64,000 nucleotides of DNA from Acidovorax radicis N35 (GCF_000204195.1 NZ_AFBG01000018.1:744001-808000); one strand, 5' to 3'; positions 42,567-52,194 are shown, numbered from the stretch's first letter. Program-made: numbers and translations. The notes: a model not told the origin generated them from the sequence alone.

Positions 42567-43531
42567 GGGGCCTCGGTGCAGGGCGGGGGGCTGTCGTCGG
42601 GCGGCAGCAGCTCATCCGCCGCAGCGTCCCCCGCGCCCGGTTCGCCCAGGTGCGCCTGCGCCAGCTCCGCCTCGCTGCGCATTGGCGTGGCCTTGCACAG
42701 CGCCATCCACACTGCAAAGGGCAGGGCGCAGGTGGCATGCCGCGCGGGCCGCAGCAGCTCAAAGCGGCCCCCATCACCATCGTCCAGCCCGCCGTGCAGT
42801 ACCCACACGCCAAAGTGCTCGGGGATCTCGTCCACCTCCGCCACACCCGCCGGGAACACGTAATAGCACTCCTCGCACAGCCACTGGTAGGCCTGCCGCT
42901 TGGCGTCGTGCCGCAGGTCCGACAGCAGGTCGGCCCGGCTCGCCTTGACCTCATGCACCATCGGCTGCAAGTAGGCCGGCACCGTGGTGTTGCGCACCGA
43001 GAAGAGATCGGGCCGCGCCATGCGCCACACATTGGCCGCGGCGCGGGTGGCGGGGGTGTCGGTGTCTTCGCTCCACAGCGGAGTGTTGTGGCGCTGGGTA
43101 GTGCTACTGATGCTGGTGGTGCTGCCGGTTGGTGCGGTGGCCGCGGCGGTATCCAGCGGGTTGGCAGGCGGCTGCGGCGCCGGCCCATCCACCACCGCAC
43201 GCAGCGACAACTCCCGCCACACGATGCGCCCCGCCGCCAGCAGGTGCTCGGCAAACTTTGCCGCCAGCCGGTCGTGCGTGCTCAGAGCCCGCACACCGCG
43301 CTGGCGCGCGATGGCCAGGGTGCGAATGCCTTCATCGGTAAGCCGCAGCGACTCGAACCCCTCGGGCGACACATGCAGCGCCACCAACTGCGCGGCCAGC
43401 AGGTCAATCTCCAGCGCGTCCTTGCACGGCCAACCCGCAGAGCGCCAGATTTGCATGAGGCGCGTGCGGTGGAAGCGGGTGAGTTGGATGGGGGGTGGGG
43501 AGGACGGGGTGGGGGAGGGCAGCGCCGTCAT
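42563..43531 (-). CDS. PD-(D/E)xK nuclease-like protein coupled to the helicase
   Basis: This 322-aa protein has an N-terminal winged-helix-like part (LTRFHRTRLMQIWRSAGWP, SLRLTDEGIRTLAIARQRG) and a C-terminal nuclease-like part with RPDLFSVR (Asp175) and HEVKASRADLLSDLR (E194xK196), resembling MmcB/VRR-type restriction folds. A low-complexity Pro/Ala/Thr linker (about 117-165) joins them. It overlaps the helicase start by 4 bp. The ATG at 43531 is used here; a GTG at 43558 would add nine residues. Its function is not established. Confidence 0.75.
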   Translation of the reverse strand: MTALPSPTPSSPPPIQLTRFHRTRLMQIWRSAGWPCKDALEIDLLAAQLVALHVSPEGFESLRLTDEGIRTLAIARQRGVRALSTHDRLAAKFAEHLLAAGRIVWRELSLRAVVDGPAPQPPANPLDTAAATAPTGSTTSISSTTQRHNTPLWSEDTDTPATRAAANVWRMARPDLFSVRNTTVPAYLQPMVHEVKASRADLLSDLRHDAKRQAYQWLCEECYYVFPAGVAEVDEIPEHFGVWVLHGGLDDGDGGRFELLRPARHATCALPFAVWMALCKATPMRSEAELAQAHLGEPGAGDAAADELLPPDDSPPPCTEAP

Positions 43532-43620
43532 GGGGTGGAGGGACGGGTGGCGGGGCACTGATTTTAATCACAGTGTCCATGGGGCGCGTCCCTCAAGCGG
43601 CTAGGGCAGCGCCAGACGGA

Positions 43621-43695
43621 TGAAAATTGAGAAAAATTGGCCTCTAGCGCTTGATGGGTAATCACTAGATGCTATATAAAAGTGAGCATTCTTAT
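43621..43695 (+). repeat. Dispersed AT-rich repeat, copy 7
   Basis: AAAATTGGCCTCTAGCGCTT, GATGGGTAATCACTAGATGC and TATATAAAAGTGAGCATTC make a copy with an altered right stem arm. The rest of the 270-bp gap shows nothing else I can name. Confidence 0.85.
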
Positions 43696-43829
43696 GCGGG
43701 CAGCCGTATAGGCATACGATGACTGCTGTGCAGCGATAGCGGTCATCCAGGTAAAAGTGTGCAAATGACTCCAACTGACCGCCGATTCGGGGCGGAGCAT
43801 CTCGCTAAAGCGCACGCCAAGTTAACCCG

Positions 43830-45394
43830 CTACCGCGTGCGTGGCAGCCCCTCCATGAGCAGCGTCAATGCGCGCTGCAGCCCTGCCGCCGCCATGGGCG
43901 AGCCCTTGTCGAAACCCATCCGCACCACGACAAGGTCGTGCGAGGGGACGATGATCACGAATTGCCCGCCCGCGCCAAGCATGTAGTACGCGGAGGTGGG
44001 CAAGGCAGGGAAGGCGCCAGTGCCGTTGATCCAGAAGAAGCCGCCGTAGATGGGGCGCTTGTCGGCGGCCCAGGCGGGGGCCACGGTGCTCACGAAGTTG
44101 ACAAATCCCGCAGGCAGAACGCGCTCGCCGTTCCATAGACCATCCTGTAGATATAGGTTGCCCAGGCGTGCCCAATCGCGTGCGGCCATGAACTCGTAGC
44201 CCTGGGTGAGGAAATTACCGTAGGGATCGGTCTCCATCACCATAGAGCGGATACCGATCTTGTCGAACAGATTGCGCTGAGGGAAAGAGAAATAGTCCTC
44301 GCCGCGCTTTTCCACTGCCAGGCGCACCAGGTAGCTGGCCAGCACGGGGTCGGTGTTGCGGTAGCGGCCGACCGTGTTAGGAGGCCATTGCTGCGGCCGC
44401 GTGGCGGCATAGTTGAATGAGTTGACGCGCCCGGTGTACAGGTACGTGTGGTCAGGGTAGGTGCCGGCGGGGTCAAAGTCCGGGTCGTCCGGCGCCTTGA
44501 TGCGCAGCCCGCTGGACATGTTCAGGATGTCGGCAATGCGGATCTGCTGCCGCGGGTCACCTGCGGTCTGCCACTCTGGAATGGGGGCGGGCTGCTCGAG
44601 CTTGTATTCGCCCTGCTGCATGAGCACGCCCATGAGTGTTCCCACCACGCTCTTGCCCATGGACCACGACTCAAGCGGGGTCGTGCGCGTGATACCGGGC
44701 ATGTAGCGCTCGCCGATGATCCGGCCCTTGTAGGTGGCCACAAAGGCCGTGGTGTATGCATCTGGCACAGAAAAGGCGGCATCCACCGCCTGAGCCGCCC
44801 GGCCCGTATCGTAGCCCGAGGGCGGCGTACTGGGCAGAACATCGCCCATGGGCCAAGCCTGGCTGGCCGCATCGGGCAGCGCGCTGCCAACAACCCTGGG
44901 GGTAAAAAAACACCCCACTTTGCCCCGTCGGCAGCGCCACACAGCCTTGCGATCCGACATGGCGCGCAACCATGGTCGCCCCGCCCGGGATGGTGACTCG
45001 CACCTCTTTGAGTTCACGGTCCACCACCGGCTTGCCCAGGCGCTTTCGCTGTTCGTAAGGACCGGTGAAGTAACCCACGCTTTCGGCTGCCACATCCAGG
45101 TCCAGCCCGGTGATGAACACGGCCGAGCACATGGTCTTGGCATAGCCAGCCGCATGGTGTTCAAGCACATCCCCCGGGGGTGGCACATAGGGGGTGTTTA
45201 GCTCCAGCGCCCTGGCACGGGCAATGAGCGCCTCGCGCGACGGGAGCTGCGCGCCCGTGCCGCCACCGTTGTTGCCATTGCCTGTGTCGCTACCACCACC
45301 CCCGCCACACGAGGACAAAACACATAGTGCCAGCACGGCTACCGCTGTTTTCAACGAGAGGGGAGCCGGGGGGCACAAAAGGCATGCTTTTCAT
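43830..45394 (-). pseudogene. Serine hydrolase (beta-lactamase class C fold) lipoprotein, two apparent frameshifts
   Basis: The protein would be an exported lipoprotein (signal ending LCVLSSC, then GGGGG) with a class C-like serine hydrolase domain: SMGK (S-x-x-K nucleophile), YRN and GGQF. The coding sequence is split. From the ATG at 45394 the frame is lost at a C6 run (plus strand G6, 45367-45372), and again at a T7 run (plus strand A7 near 44909); deleting one base in each restores one continuous frame. Either the gene is decaying or the assembly has two homopolymer errors. Confidence 0.8.
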
Positions 45395-45715
45395 GAGCGA
45401 TGGTTCCTTATGTCGCGAGCGCGAAGTGACGGTTCACATGGAAAGGCACGGTGAATGACTCTACCAGTTGGACAAACTGATCACAAAAGCCAGCTGTTCT
45501 GAGCGAACCGATTTTGCGGAACTGCGGCTTGCGGTGCGGTCGGGCGGGCAATGCAAGGCGGGTCGGAGGCGCCGCTAATAGTTGCCATTCACTTGCTGGT
45601 ATCGCAGGTCCGCTGCAAGCCCCAAGCGACCCCGCACGCGGCACCCGCGAGGGAAATTTCCCTGAGTTCACAACCACTGAGAAACTACAACAAAGCTTGT
45701 CAGTATCGTGAGATG
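45395..45715. other. Intergenic region with a 14-bp perfect palindrome
   Basis: The 321-bp space between the serine hydrolase and the MocR gene contains AGGGAAATTTCCCT at 45650-45663, a possible operator. An 89-codon minus-strand frame spans the region but has no protein-like composition. I see no other feature. Confidence 0.5.
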
Positions 45716-47143
45716 CTAAGGTGAGCCCAATTGCATCAATACGCGCTGGAGGGCATTTCTAAACCTCGGATCCATCACTGCCCCCACGTTGTAGCGCGAC
45801 CATGGGGAGGCCGCTGAGGCGTCGACGCCAAAAATCCTGCCGGGAGCCAGTCGTATGTTGTGCGGCAGCAGGGAGTCTGCAAGAGTCATCGAATCATCCA
45901 CCCCTGGCATGGATGCCCACAGGTAGAGGGTCTGGGCGTTCTTCGCGAAGATGTTCGCTCCGACAGATTCGAACAGTGCTCGTGCTCCTTCTGTGGCTTC
46001 CCCGAGCCGACTACGCAACCGGGTCAGATGCCGCTGATAGTGGCCTTCGCTCAACATGACATCGACCGTCCTTTCGCAAAGCTCCGAACTACTTACGTGG
46101 ATCAGCGCTTTCAGGTCGGCGAGATCACTGGCTAAATCTGCGCCACAAGCAATGAAACCCACACGCAGCGCGGCCGAGAACGACTTTGAGAAGCTGCCGA
46201 TGTAGATCGTGCGCTCAAGTTGGTCCAGAGAAGCCAAACGCGGCGACGATGTCGGTTTGAAGTCCGCAAGCGGATCGTTCTCAACGATCAGTAGATCGTA
46301 TTTCTGTGCCAGTTGCAGCACGCGAAAGGCCTTTGCTGCGGACAGGTCCGAACCTGTCGGGTTGTGTGCAAGCGACTGCGTAAAGAAGAGCCTGGGCCGC
46401 TGGGTGATCAACAACTGCTCCAAGGCTTCCAGGTCCGGCCCATCGTGCAGGCGCGGCACGCCTAGAACCTCAGCACTGGCCATCTTCAACTTGCCGAACA
46501 AAGGGTAGTAGCCGGGGTCGTCCACTAGAACCTTGCCACCGGGCGGCACGAAATAGCGAATGACGATGTCCATCGCCTCGTTGGCACCGTGCGTCAAAAC
46601 GATCTGCCGGGGTTCGGCACCGATCCCAAAGTCCGCGAGCTTGCGCACCAAATGCTCTCGCAGTGGCGCGTACCCGAAGCGGCTGCCATAGCGGAACAGG
46701 GAGCCCAGTCCCGTGCGCACGACTTTCTGGTGGTACTTGTCCAGCCTCACATCCGAAAGCCATTCGACTGGCGGGAAGCCATCAGCTATTGCCAGCGCGC
46801 CAGGCTCGGTCTTGAGCTGCTCACGCATCAGCCAAACGATGTCTTTTGCTCGCCCCAAGCTTCCCGCCTCGTCGTCAGCCGCCTTGGATGGAGGCTTGTC
46901 GACCACAAAGTACCCGGCACCTCGACGAGGTTCAATCAGCCCGCGCGAAACGAGTAGTTCGAAAGCCGTGACCACCGTGTTCTTGGCGTACTTGTGGAGT
47001 TCGGCCATCTCGCGCAGCGAGGGCAATTTATCGCCGACCTTGTAGGCCCCGTCGCGTATCTGCCTCTCGATGCCGTCTGCAACCGAGACGGGCAATGTGG
47101 CTGATCTGGAGCGACGTGTCGGGGAGTGTCCTTCAACTGTCAT
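45716..47143 (-). CDS. MocR-type (GntR/aminotransferase) regulator beside the mevalonate genes
   Basis: The 475-aa protein has a GntR winged helix (residues 15-85, YKVGDKLPSLREMAELHKY) and a PLP aminotransferase-like domain with the lysine in IGSFSKSFSAALRVGF. It diverges from mvaA with 127 bp between. It is only distantly like the MocR protein at 16733. The neighbour genes suggest it senses mevalonate or a product, which would differ from the LysR-type MvaR of Pseudomonas mevalonii (inference). Confidence 0.88.
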   Translation of the reverse strand: MTVEGHSPTRRSRSATLPVSVADGIERQIRDGAYKVGDKLPSLREMAELHKYAKNTVVTAFELLVSRGLIEPRRGAGYFVVDKPPSKAADDEAGSLGRAKDIVWLMREQLKTEPGALAIADGFPPVEWLSDVRLDKYHQKVVRTGLGSLFRYGSRFGYAPLREHLVRKLADFGIGAEPRQIVLTHGANEAMDIVIRYFVPPGGKVLVDDPGYYPLFGKLKMASAEVLGVPRLHDGPDLEALEQLLITQRPRLFFTQSLAHNPTGSDLSAAKAFRVLQLAQKYDLLIVENDPLADFKPTSSPRLASLDQLERTIYIGSFSKSFSAALRVGFIACGADLASDLADLKALIHVSSSELCERTVDVMLSEGHYQRHLTRLRSRLGEATEGARALFESVGANIFAKNAQTLYLWASMPGVDDSMTLADSLLPHNIRLAPGRIFGVDASAASPWSRYNVGAVMDPRFRNALQRVLMQLGSP

Positions 47144-47270
47144 TGGTCAACTATGGCACATCGCTGAACTTTGCCAGAAGAGAGACTGTTTGGCCAAACT
47201 GTACCTTTCTTGTTTGGTACGGTGGTTTTAAAGTTTACCCATACCGTAACCACTACTGAGCAGGCAACTA
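47144..47270. promoter_or_regulatory. Divergent promoter of the mevalonate cluster, with palindrome GTTTGGCCAAAC
   Basis: A 12-bp perfect palindrome GTTTGGCCAAAC lies at 47188-47199, followed by GTACC (47201-47205) and its inverse GGTAC (47216-47220). The GTTTGG half recurs at 47212. These are the best operator candidates for the MocR regulator. Confidence 0.55.
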
Positions 47271-48554
47271 ATGGTCGATTCACGACTCCCGAATTTTCGT
47301 TCCCTCACCCCTGCACAGCGACTGGAGCATGTCGCACGTATCGCCAACCTGTCCGAGGGAGACATCGCGCTCATCACCCAGCCCGGAGCGCTCAGCGTAG
47401 AGCGCGCCAACGGCATGGTGGAGAACGTCATCGGAACGTTCGAACTCCCGTTCGGCATCGGCGGCAATTTCCAGATCAACGGTCGCGATGTCCTGGTGCC
47501 GATGGTGGTCGAAGAGCCTTCTGTCGTGGCCGCAGCTTCGTTCATGGCCAAGTTGGCCCGCGACTGCGGCGGCTTCGAAACCTCCAGCACGGGGCCGCTG
47601 ATGCGCGCCCAGGTGCAGGTCATCGGCATCTCCGACCCCTATGGCGCCCGTCTGGCGCTCCTGAAGCATCGCGATGAAATCTTGGAGGTCGCCAACAGCC
47701 GCGATAAGGTGCTCATTGGCCTGGGCGGCGGCTGCCGCGACATTGAGATCCACGTGTTCCCTGACACGGCCCGCGGTCCGATGATCGTCATGCACCTGAT
47801 CGTCGACGTGCGCGACGCGATGGGTGCCAACACCGTCAACACCATGGCCGAGTCGGTTTCACCTCTGGTCGAGAAGCTCACGGGCGGCATCGTGCGGCTG
47901 CGCATCCTGTCCAACCTGGCAGACCTGCGTCTGTCACGTGCCCGCGTGCGGCTTACGCCCGAGACGCTCAAAACCAAGGAGCGCAGCGGCGAAGAGATCA
48001 TCGAAGGCGTGCTCGATGCCTACACGCTCGCTGCCATCGATCCCTACCGTGCGGCCACACACAACAAAGGCATCATGAACGGTATCGATCCTGTCATCGT
48101 CGCCACCGGCAACGACTGGCGTGCGGTCGAGGCCGGCGCCCATGCCTACGCTTGCCGAAGCGGCCGCTACACCTCGCTGACGACCTGGGAGAAAGACACC
48201 CAGGGCGCGCTGGTCGGCACCATTGAAATGCCCATGTCAGTGGGCCTGGTGGGGGGCGCGACCAAGACACACCCTTTGGCCCGGTTGTCACTCAAGATCA
48301 TGGGCGTCAAGTCGGCGCAGGAGCTGGGCGAGGTGGCCGTCGCCGTGGGCCTGGCCCAGAACTTAGGAGCGTTGCGAGCCCTGGCCACCGAAGGGATCCA
48401 GCGCGGCCACATGGCTCTGCACGCCCGCAACATTGCAATGGTTGCAGGGGCAGCGGGTGACGAAATCGAGATCGTTGCCAAGCACATGGCAGATGAACAT
48501 GACGTACGCACCGACCGAGCGCTCGCCTTGCTCGAAGAGCTGCGCCGCAAGTAA
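47271..48554 (+). CDS. mvaA: Class II (degradative) 3-hydroxy-3-methylglutaryl-CoA reductase
   Basis: This 427-aa enzyme interconverts mevalonate and HMG-CoA; class II enzymes in this setting oxidise mevalonate with NAD. Catalytic residues match the Pseudomonas mevalonii enzyme offset by one: Glu82 ([12 protein letters not shown]), Lys266 (THNKGIMNG), Asp282 ([12 protein letters not shown]) and His380 ([12 protein letters not shown]). [12 protein letters not shown] is the cofactor-binding loop. The mvaB gene downstream and the absence of other mevalonate-pathway genes in the window support a catabolic role. Confidence 0.95.
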   Translation: MVDSRLPNFRSLTPAQRLEHVARIANLSEGDIALITQPGALSVERANGMVENVIGTFELPFGIGGNFQINGRDVLVPMVVEEPSVVAAASFMAKLARDCGGFETSSTGPLMRAQVQVIGISDPYGARLALLKHRDEILEVANSRDKVLIGLGGGCRDIEIHVFPDTARGPMIVMHLIVDVRDAMGANTVNTMAESVSPLVEKLTGGIVRLRILSNLADLRLSRARVRLTPETLKTKERSGEEIIEGVLDAYTLAAIDPYRAATHNKGIMNGIDPVIVATGNDWRAVEAGAHAYACRSGRYTSLTTWEKDTQGALVGTIEMPMSVGLVGGATKTHPLARLSLKIMGVKSAQELGEVAVAVGLAQNLGALRALATEGIQRGHMALHARNIAMVAGAAGDEIEIVAKHMADEHDVRTDRALALLEELRRK

Positions 48555-48645
48555 GACAGCCACCGTTCCCGACTGGGTGGCTGATTCAGCCGACCTCGAA
48601 GCCAGTGAGACCTTTCGCTCATCTAATAACTTGGAGACTATCGAA

Positions 48646-49638
48646 ATGACACAAACTAAGCTCAAGCGCCGCACGGTGCTCAGCTCCCTCGGCGCCACAA
48701 TGTTGTCAACGTTGGCGTCTCCCACGCTAGCCCAGAGTGCTGCGTTCCCCAACCGTCCGATCAAGATCATTGTCCCCTGGGCAGCGGGGGGCGGCGGTGA
48801 TGTGATCGTGCGTCTCATGGGCACGAGTCTTCAGAAGCGGCTCGGCCAGGCCATCGTGGTTGACAACCGCCCCGGCGCTGTCGGCACGATCGGCAGCGTC
48901 GCGGCTGCGCGCAGTCCGGCCGATGGTTATACGCTCGTGTATGGCGGAATGGAGTCGCACACCATCGCGCCCCATGCAATGAAGAGGGCACCATACGACC
49001 CCAAGAAGGAATTTGTTGCCATTGCACCGCTGGGCTTCTTCCCCGCAGCCTTGGTCGTGAGCGCTTCACACCCAGCCAAGAACCTGAGCCAGTTCCTGCA
49101 GATGGCCAAGGATGCCAAGACCCCGATGAGCTTCGGCTCGTGGAGCACCGCCACTTCCGGACACCTCATGATGGAGGCCCTCAAGGTGGCGAAGAGTGTC
49201 GATCTCCTGCATGTGCCGTATAACGGCACCGCGCCTCTGCTCAATGCCCAACTCTCTCAGCAGGTCGACTGTTCCATCAACGTCTTGTCTACCGTTGAAC
49301 CCCACATCCGTAGCGGCACACTGCGCTTGTTGGCGGTCTCAATGCCCCAGCGCCTGCCGGAGTTTCCGGACGTCCCCACCCTCAAAGAGATCGGTCTCAG
49401 TGTCGAAAGAGGACCATGGGTGGGAATTTTTGGCCCGGCTGGCATGCCGGAAGACGTCATTTCGCGCGTGCATGAGGCGGTCGATGCCACCCTCAAGGAG
49501 CCTGCCGTCGTAGAGCAGACCAAGAAGATGTTCTTCGTCGTCGAGCACATGGACCAGCGCACGTACCAGAATTTCTATTTCAGCGAGATCGATCGCTGGG
49601 GTCAGTACGTCAAAACGGCCAAGGTAGCGATCGAGTGA
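48646..49638 (+). CDS. Bug/TctC-family tripartite tricarboxylate-type binding protein
   Basis: A 330-aa periplasmic binding protein with a signal peptide (RRTVLSSLGATMLSTLASPT) and Bug motifs PNRPIKIIVPWAAGGGGD, VDNRPGAVGTIGS and VPYNGTAPLLNAQL. Bug proteins bind carboxylates and feed a TctA/TctB pair. Its place between mvaA and mvaB suggests mevalonate as ligand (inference). No membrane components adjoin it. Confidence 0.92.
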   Translation: MTQTKLKRRTVLSSLGATMLSTLASPTLAQSAAFPNRPIKIIVPWAAGGGGDVIVRLMGTSLQKRLGQAIVVDNRPGAVGTIGSVAAARSPADGYTLVYGGMESHTIAPHAMKRAPYDPKKEFVAIAPLGFFPAALVVSASHPAKNLSQFLQMAKDAKTPMSFGSWSTATSGHLMMEALKVAKSVDLLHVPYNGTAPLLNAQLSQQVDCSINVLSTVEPHIRSGTLRLLAVSMPQRLPEFPDVPTLKEIGLSVERGPWVGIFGPAGMPEDVISRVHEAVDATLKEPAVVEQTKKMFFVVEHMDQRTYQNFYFSEIDRWGQYVKTAKVAIE

Positions 49639-49788
49639 TCGCATCCCCGTTGCGTAAAGGCACAGGTAGACAACCCCGGGGACCTGTGCCGCATGCGCCT
49701 CGGCGGGGCGAACGCCCGTTTTGAGGGCGGCGCCCCAAGCCGGTTGCAGTCCGTTGTAGATCAAGCCACTTCAGCACCAGCAAACCCC

Positions 49789-50703
49789 ATGAGCGAGCAC
49801 GTCAAGATTGTTGAAGTCGGGCCCCGAGATGGTCTGCAGAACGAGAAGCAGCCCATTAGCGTGGACACCAAGGTCGGACTGGTCGAACGGCTGGTTGATG
49901 CAGGCGTCAGGCACATCGAGGCAGCGTCTTTCGTATCTCCAAAATGGGTGCCGCAAATGGCTGGCAGCGCGGAGGTCATGCACCGCGTGCCGCGCACGGC
50001 TAACTTGTACTACAGCGCGCTCACGCCTAACCTTAAAGGACTGGAGGCCGCCATCGCGGCCGGCTGTGAGGAAGTGGCGGTCTTTGGCGCTGCCTCGGAA
50101 ACGTTTTCGCAGCGAAATATTAACTGCTCGATACGCGAGAGCTTGGAGCGCTTTCGCTCTGTAATTGAGGTCGCGCTTGAAAGTAAGCTGCGGGTACGCG
50201 GTTATGTTTCTTGTGTCTTGGGGTGTCCATATCAAGGAGACATCGCACCCGAGAAGGTCTCCGAAGTGGCGCTCATGCTGAGCGAGATGGGGTGCCACGA
50301 GATCTCACTTGGAGACACCATTGGTCGTGGAACCCCAAACTCCACCAGACATATGCTGGAGGCTTGTATCCGCCTGATTCCAGCATCGCAGTTGGCAGGT
50401 CACTACCACGATACCTACGGGATGGCCATTGCCAACATTGTTGCGTCTCTGGAACTGGGTCTCCGTACCTTCGACAGCTCCGTTTCGGGGCTGGGAGGCT
50501 GCCCCTACGCCACTGGCGCTTCCGGCAACGTCGCTACTGAGGACGTGGTGTACCTGCTTCACGGCCTGGGGCATGAGACCGGTATCGATCTGCCCAAGCT
50601 CATCCAGGCGGGGCTGTACATCAGCTCTGCATTGGGACGTGGGACCTCTTCGCGCGTGGCGCTGGCCATGTCCAGCAACTGCTCAACAACATCGGCTGAT
50701 TGA
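49789..50703 (+). CDS. mvaB: Hydroxymethylglutaryl-CoA lyase
   Basis: This 304-aa TIM-barrel lyase splits HMG-CoA into acetyl-CoA and acetoacetate. KIVEVGPRDGLQNEK at the start, DTIGRGTP, GHYHDTYGMA and the cysteine loop GLGGCPYATGASGN are the defining elements. Together with mvaA it allows growth on mevalonate; the same lyase also serves leucine breakdown, but no leucine genes adjoin it. The ATG at 49789 is the family start. Confidence 0.95.
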   Translation: MSEHVKIVEVGPRDGLQNEKQPISVDTKVGLVERLVDAGVRHIEAASFVSPKWVPQMAGSAEVMHRVPRTANLYYSALTPNLKGLEAAIAAGCEEVAVFGAASETFSQRNINCSIRESLERFRSVIEVALESKLRVRGYVSCVLGCPYQGDIAPEKVSEVALMLSEMGCHEISLGDTIGRGTPNSTRHMLEACIRLIPASQLAGHYHDTYGMAIANIVASLELGLRTFDSSVSGLGGCPYATGASGNVATEDVVYLLHGLGHETGIDLPKLIQAGLYISSALGRGTSSRVALAMSSNCSTTSAD

Positions 50704-51078
50704 TCGGGCTACGAGGAAAGTAGGCTAGACGCGAGCGAGCGGCGTAGATTTATCGTAAAAACACTCGCGGCCTTTTTTACGGACGGCAATCCGGGCCTTT
50801 TGCAGCCGACAGTGCGTATCCGTTTGCAGGCGCCTCATGTACGAACTCACCTGCAGCAGTCCTCAGCATGCAGATGGCGACTTCGCAGCAGTTGCTGCCG
50901 GTGATGTCGGCCCCCTGAGTTCACGTTCTGGGCCACGCAGCGGTCATTCAAGCGCGAGCGCCATCTCGGACCCATGGACCGGTTTCAAAGTACTGCTGGC
51001 CTTGCCAGCCAGCCGGTATGTTCATGACGCCTGAAAGTCTGCTGACCTCGTCCAATTCGGCGCGAACTGGCTTGCAGA
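50704..51078. other. Intergenic region after mvaB
   Basis: This 375-bp stretch holds a weak inverted repeat CGTAAAAA...TTTTTTACG at 50754-50781 that may end mvaB transcription. A 65-codon plus-strand frame (50837-51034) lacks protein-like composition and a ribosome-binding site. I see nothing else. Confidence 0.45.
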
Positions 51079-51564
51079 TTATTGAACCCGCAGTACCTCA
51101 AACTGCTGTCGGATGGGAGCGACCTGCATCGACACCTCATCACCCTCGCATTTCCCTAGCATGGCCCTGCCCAAAGGGGCTTCGCTGCTAATGACCTGAA
51201 CGAGCTGAGCGCCGCTGAACAACTTCATGCTGCCCCCGTCGGGACCGAGAAAGATCTGTTGCTGCTTGTCGTCGGAATCGACCAGGCAGACCAGCGCGCC
51301 GAGCTGTATACCTTTGCTGGCGTCGTAGGGGCGCGGGCGGAATCGGCGCCAATTGGTCATCGCCTGGCGGATGGCTTCGGCGCGCCGGGCTTGACCGGTG
51401 GCCAAGTAGGCGGCTTCGAGTCCCAATGTGTCGTATTTGTTTTCGGCGATGTTTTCTTCGTGGGTCGCTGTTTCATGTGCCGCCCGCACTGCCTGTTCGG
51501 CTTGCAGCAGGTCTTCGGCGAGCCGTTCCAGCACCTGCTGCTGCAGCAAGAATTTATCCATCAT
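51079..51564 (-). CDS. GreA/GreB family protein
   Basis: A 161-aa protein with an N-terminal coiled coil (LLQQQVLERLAEDLLQAEQAVRAAHE) and a C-terminal FKBP-like domain (IQLGALVCLVDSD, ISSEAPLGRAMLGKCEGDEV) as in GreA/GreB. Such proteins bind the RNA polymerase secondary channel. The acidic tip residues of GreA are not obvious, so it may not stimulate transcript cleavage. It stands alone in its orientation and is a second channel-binding protein in the window besides rnk. Confidence 0.8.
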   Translation of the reverse strand: MMDKFLLQQQVLERLAEDLLQAEQAVRAAHETATHEENIAENKYDTLGLEAAYLATGQARRAEAIRQAMTNWRRFRPRPYDASKGIQLGALVCLVDSDDKQQQIFLGPDGGSMKLFSGAQLVQVISSEAPLGRAMLGKCEGDEVSMQVAPIRQQFEVLRVQ

Positions 51565-51729
51565 GAGAAGTAGGCATCTCGAAAAAATTGGAGCAGGTCT
51601 TCATTGTGAAGGGCTTCACCAGCCGTCGACGCTTTTGTTGGCTGCAGGTTTACTTCAGCTAAGGGCCCACTGCTACCGATGAGATCATTGATGGAGCCTG
51701 TCACCAGGCACGAAGGGATAGACTGAGCT

Positions 51730-52194
51730 ATGCAAAGATTTCCCCTCAGCGTTATCGCAGCCATTCGTTGGTTGGCTTTGGCAATTTTGTGCTATGGCAT
51801 TGTCACTGTCGGCAAGATGCTGATTTTTTATCAGGTCACGCTTTGGGGGAGGTTTGTCTGTCCAGACGGGTGGTGGCGCTCGTCGCCCGGACTATGTGCT
51901 TTTCCACCCGTATCAATTTCAATCTGGTCGATTAGCTACGCTGCAGTTTCGATACTTCTTGTTTGCACCGGCGTGTTGCTCGCGCCCTCACATAAGCTTA
52001 AAGTTTGCGCGACCGTGCTGATCGCGTTGATGAGTTGGCAAGCCTACATCCTCATCTCCAAATCCTTTTCTTGGGTGGCTCTCGGGTCGCTGTGTGCAGT
52101 GGTTGGTATAGCAACATGCTTTAGCCTTGGCGCTCTGGCTTCGCGTAGCCCATCATTGCGGCGAACCTACCAAAATATCCCCGCTCCCCAGTAG
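51730..52194 (+). CDS. Four-helix integral membrane protein of unknown function
   Basis: A 154-aa protein with four hydrophobic segments (around residues 12-32, 62-82, 90-108 and 115-135) and an extracytoplasmic-type loop CPDGWWRSSPGLCAFPP with two cysteines. It has lower GC than the neighbours. No family is recognised. It lies alone between oppositely oriented genes. Confidence 0.6.
   Translation: MQRFPLSVIAAIRWLALAILCYGIVTVGKMLIFYQVTLWGRFVCPDGWWRSSPGLCAFPPVSISIWSISYAAVSILLVCTGVLLAPSHKLKVCATVLIALMSWQAYILISKSFSWVALGSLCAVVGIATCFSLGALASRSPSLRRTYQNIPAPQ

Noticed and set aside
45408-45677. 89-codon minus-strand frame between the serine hydrolase and the MocR gene
   Set aside because: Composition is not protein-like, there is no ribosome-binding site and no family similarity, and it spans the likely promoter region.
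50837-51034. 65-codon plus-strand frame after mvaB
   Set aside because: No ribosome-binding site, low-complexity Ser/Gly-rich translation and no neighbour that would support it.
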